Positions 5,354-5,811 of a DNA stretch of 5,811 nt are shown piece after piece. The stretch is from Thermococci archaeon (GTDB lineage Archaea; Methanobacteriota_B; Thermococci; Thermococcales; Thermococcaceae): NCBI GenBank assembly GCA_003663695.1, contig QMUB01000092.1, forward strand, positions 1 through 5,811, in the 5' to 3' direction. The notes beneath the pieces are model-generated. The model did no database searches, was not told where the DNA came from, and saw nothing but the letters and a program-made list of their open reading frames with translations. Positions within the stretch are counted from its first letter, which is position 1; each line of letters begins with the position of its first letter. The position numbers and the translations under genes were made by a program.

Positions 5354-5790
5354 CCCTCCCTCATAATATCCTTTACCCCATGTAGGGCTTCTATAGCTAA
5401 ATGTGCATAAACTTTACTCTCTTTGTATTTGCCAGCTTCATAAAGTTTCTCGGATTTTATGTAAAACTGTTTCGCCAAATCTTCAAGATCCCTAACTTCC
5501 TCTGTTGTCTGAGAGTTTGAAAGTATTTCATTAACTTCTTGGAATTCTATATATGCGTGCCATATTTCATCTTTAGCAATATTTTTTTCGGAAGGTGGGG
5601 CTGGCGGCTGGGGGGGTTGTGGAGCTTCTTGTGGGGGTGTGGGGGGCTCTGGAGCTTTAGATTCTTGAGGAGGGGAGTGTATGGGTTCCTGTGGAGCTTC
5701 TTGAGGGCTTTGCTGTGGTGGCTGTAAGGGAGGAAGTTCATCTCCACTAACAACAACAAAAGCCAGACCACTAACGGTAAGAATCAACAA
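5350..5790 (-). CDS. Exported Pro/Gln-rich protein with a helical C-terminal domain; start uncertain
   Basis: From a TTG at 5790 the frame gives 146 residues: a hydrophobic N-terminal segment (LILTVSGLAFVVVSG, 2-16) that looks like a signal peptide or anchor, a Pro/Gln/Glu-rich spacer (19-66, 21 of 48 residues are Pro, with PQEAPQ recurring 24 residues apart), then a helical domain (72-146) with Tyr/Ala-rich helices ending ALHGVKDIMREG. The spacer probably spans the surface layer. No ATG or GTG exists in frame, an in-frame TGA lies at 5809-5811, and there is no ribosome binding site before the TTG. The bases just upstream would encode PKNLL in this frame, supplying the missing basic n-region, so the true start is probably beyond the window edge and separated by an indel. 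It is the first gene seen of a three-gene unit. The family is not recognised. Confidence 0.65.
   Translation of the reverse strand: MLILTVSGLAFVVVSGDELPPLQPPQQSPQEAPQEPIHSPPQESKAPEPPTPPQEAPQPPQPPAPPSEKNIAKDEIWHAYIEFQEVNEILSNSQTTEEVRDLEDLAKQFYIKSEKLYEAGKYKESKVYAHLAIEALHGVKDIMREG
5618..5703 (-). repeat. 14-bp direct repeat within the Pro/Gln-rich spacer
   Basis: TGTGGAGCTTCTTG (plus-strand reading) occurs at 5618-5631 and 5690-5703, 72 bp apart. The distance is 24 codons, so the repeat preserves frame and encodes the recurring PQEAPQ peptide. Such repeats are the usual route by which Pro-rich spacers lengthen or shorten. Confidence 0.6.
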
Positions 5791-5811
5791 TAAATTTTTT
5801 GGATAGGTTCA

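Noticed and set aside
5539..5771. Trp/Gly-rich plus-strand and Pro/Lys-rich minus-strand frames over the Pro-rich gene
   Set aside because: They are by-products of the repetitive proline codons read in other frames.

Overview
The window looks like a chromosomal segment of a hyperthermophilic euryarchaeon of the order Thermococcales (Thermococcus or a close relative). The evidence is archaeal promoters (purine-rich BRE followed by TTTATATT or TTTTTATA boxes), GGAGGTG/GGTGAT ribosome binding sites, AGR/ATA-rich codon use, an archaeal family-4 uracil-DNA glycosylase and a radical SAM enzyme of the tetraether-lipid-synthase type. The genus is inferred from recalled similarity; no database search was possible.

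Layout, left to right. (1) 1-1289, minus: a NhaC-type Na+/H+ antiporter whose C-terminus runs off the window edge, with a clear promoter just upstream. (2) 1290-1641: a 350-base stretch holding that promoter, two abutting inverted repeats, a possible second promoter and an interrupted minus-strand reading frame of unknown status. (3) 1642-2587, minus: a two-gene unit of a small helical protein with an internal duplication and the uracil-DNA glycosylase, overlapping by about 30-40 bases. (4) 2588-2756: a divergent promoter region. (5) 2757-4796, plus: a tight two-gene operon of a Tes/MJ0619-like radical SAM enzyme and a 93-residue protein. (6) 4793-5811, minus: a compact three-gene unit encoding a Pro/Gln-rich exported protein, a small single-pass membrane protein with a cytoplasmic coiled coil, and an ArsR-type winged-helix regulator. 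This unit converges on the radical SAM operon so closely that the two stop codons share the same TTAA.

Functionally the window mixes sodium homeostasis (NhaC), repair of deaminated cytosine (family-4 UDG), a probable membrane-lipid or related radical SAM modification, and an envelope-associated regulator cassette. The two points most worth a second look are the radical SAM enzyme, which keeps the Tes-like cluster motifs but has lost half of the usual N-terminal metal-binding cysteines, and the ArsR gene. The ArsR frame clearly extends upstream of any legal start codon and reaches its translationally coupled ATG only if one base is added to a homopolymer. The first gene of the same cassette shows a similar problem at its 5' end. 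This points either to sequencing indels or to genuine decay or recoding. I see no RNA genes, CRISPR arrays, insertion sequences or origins.
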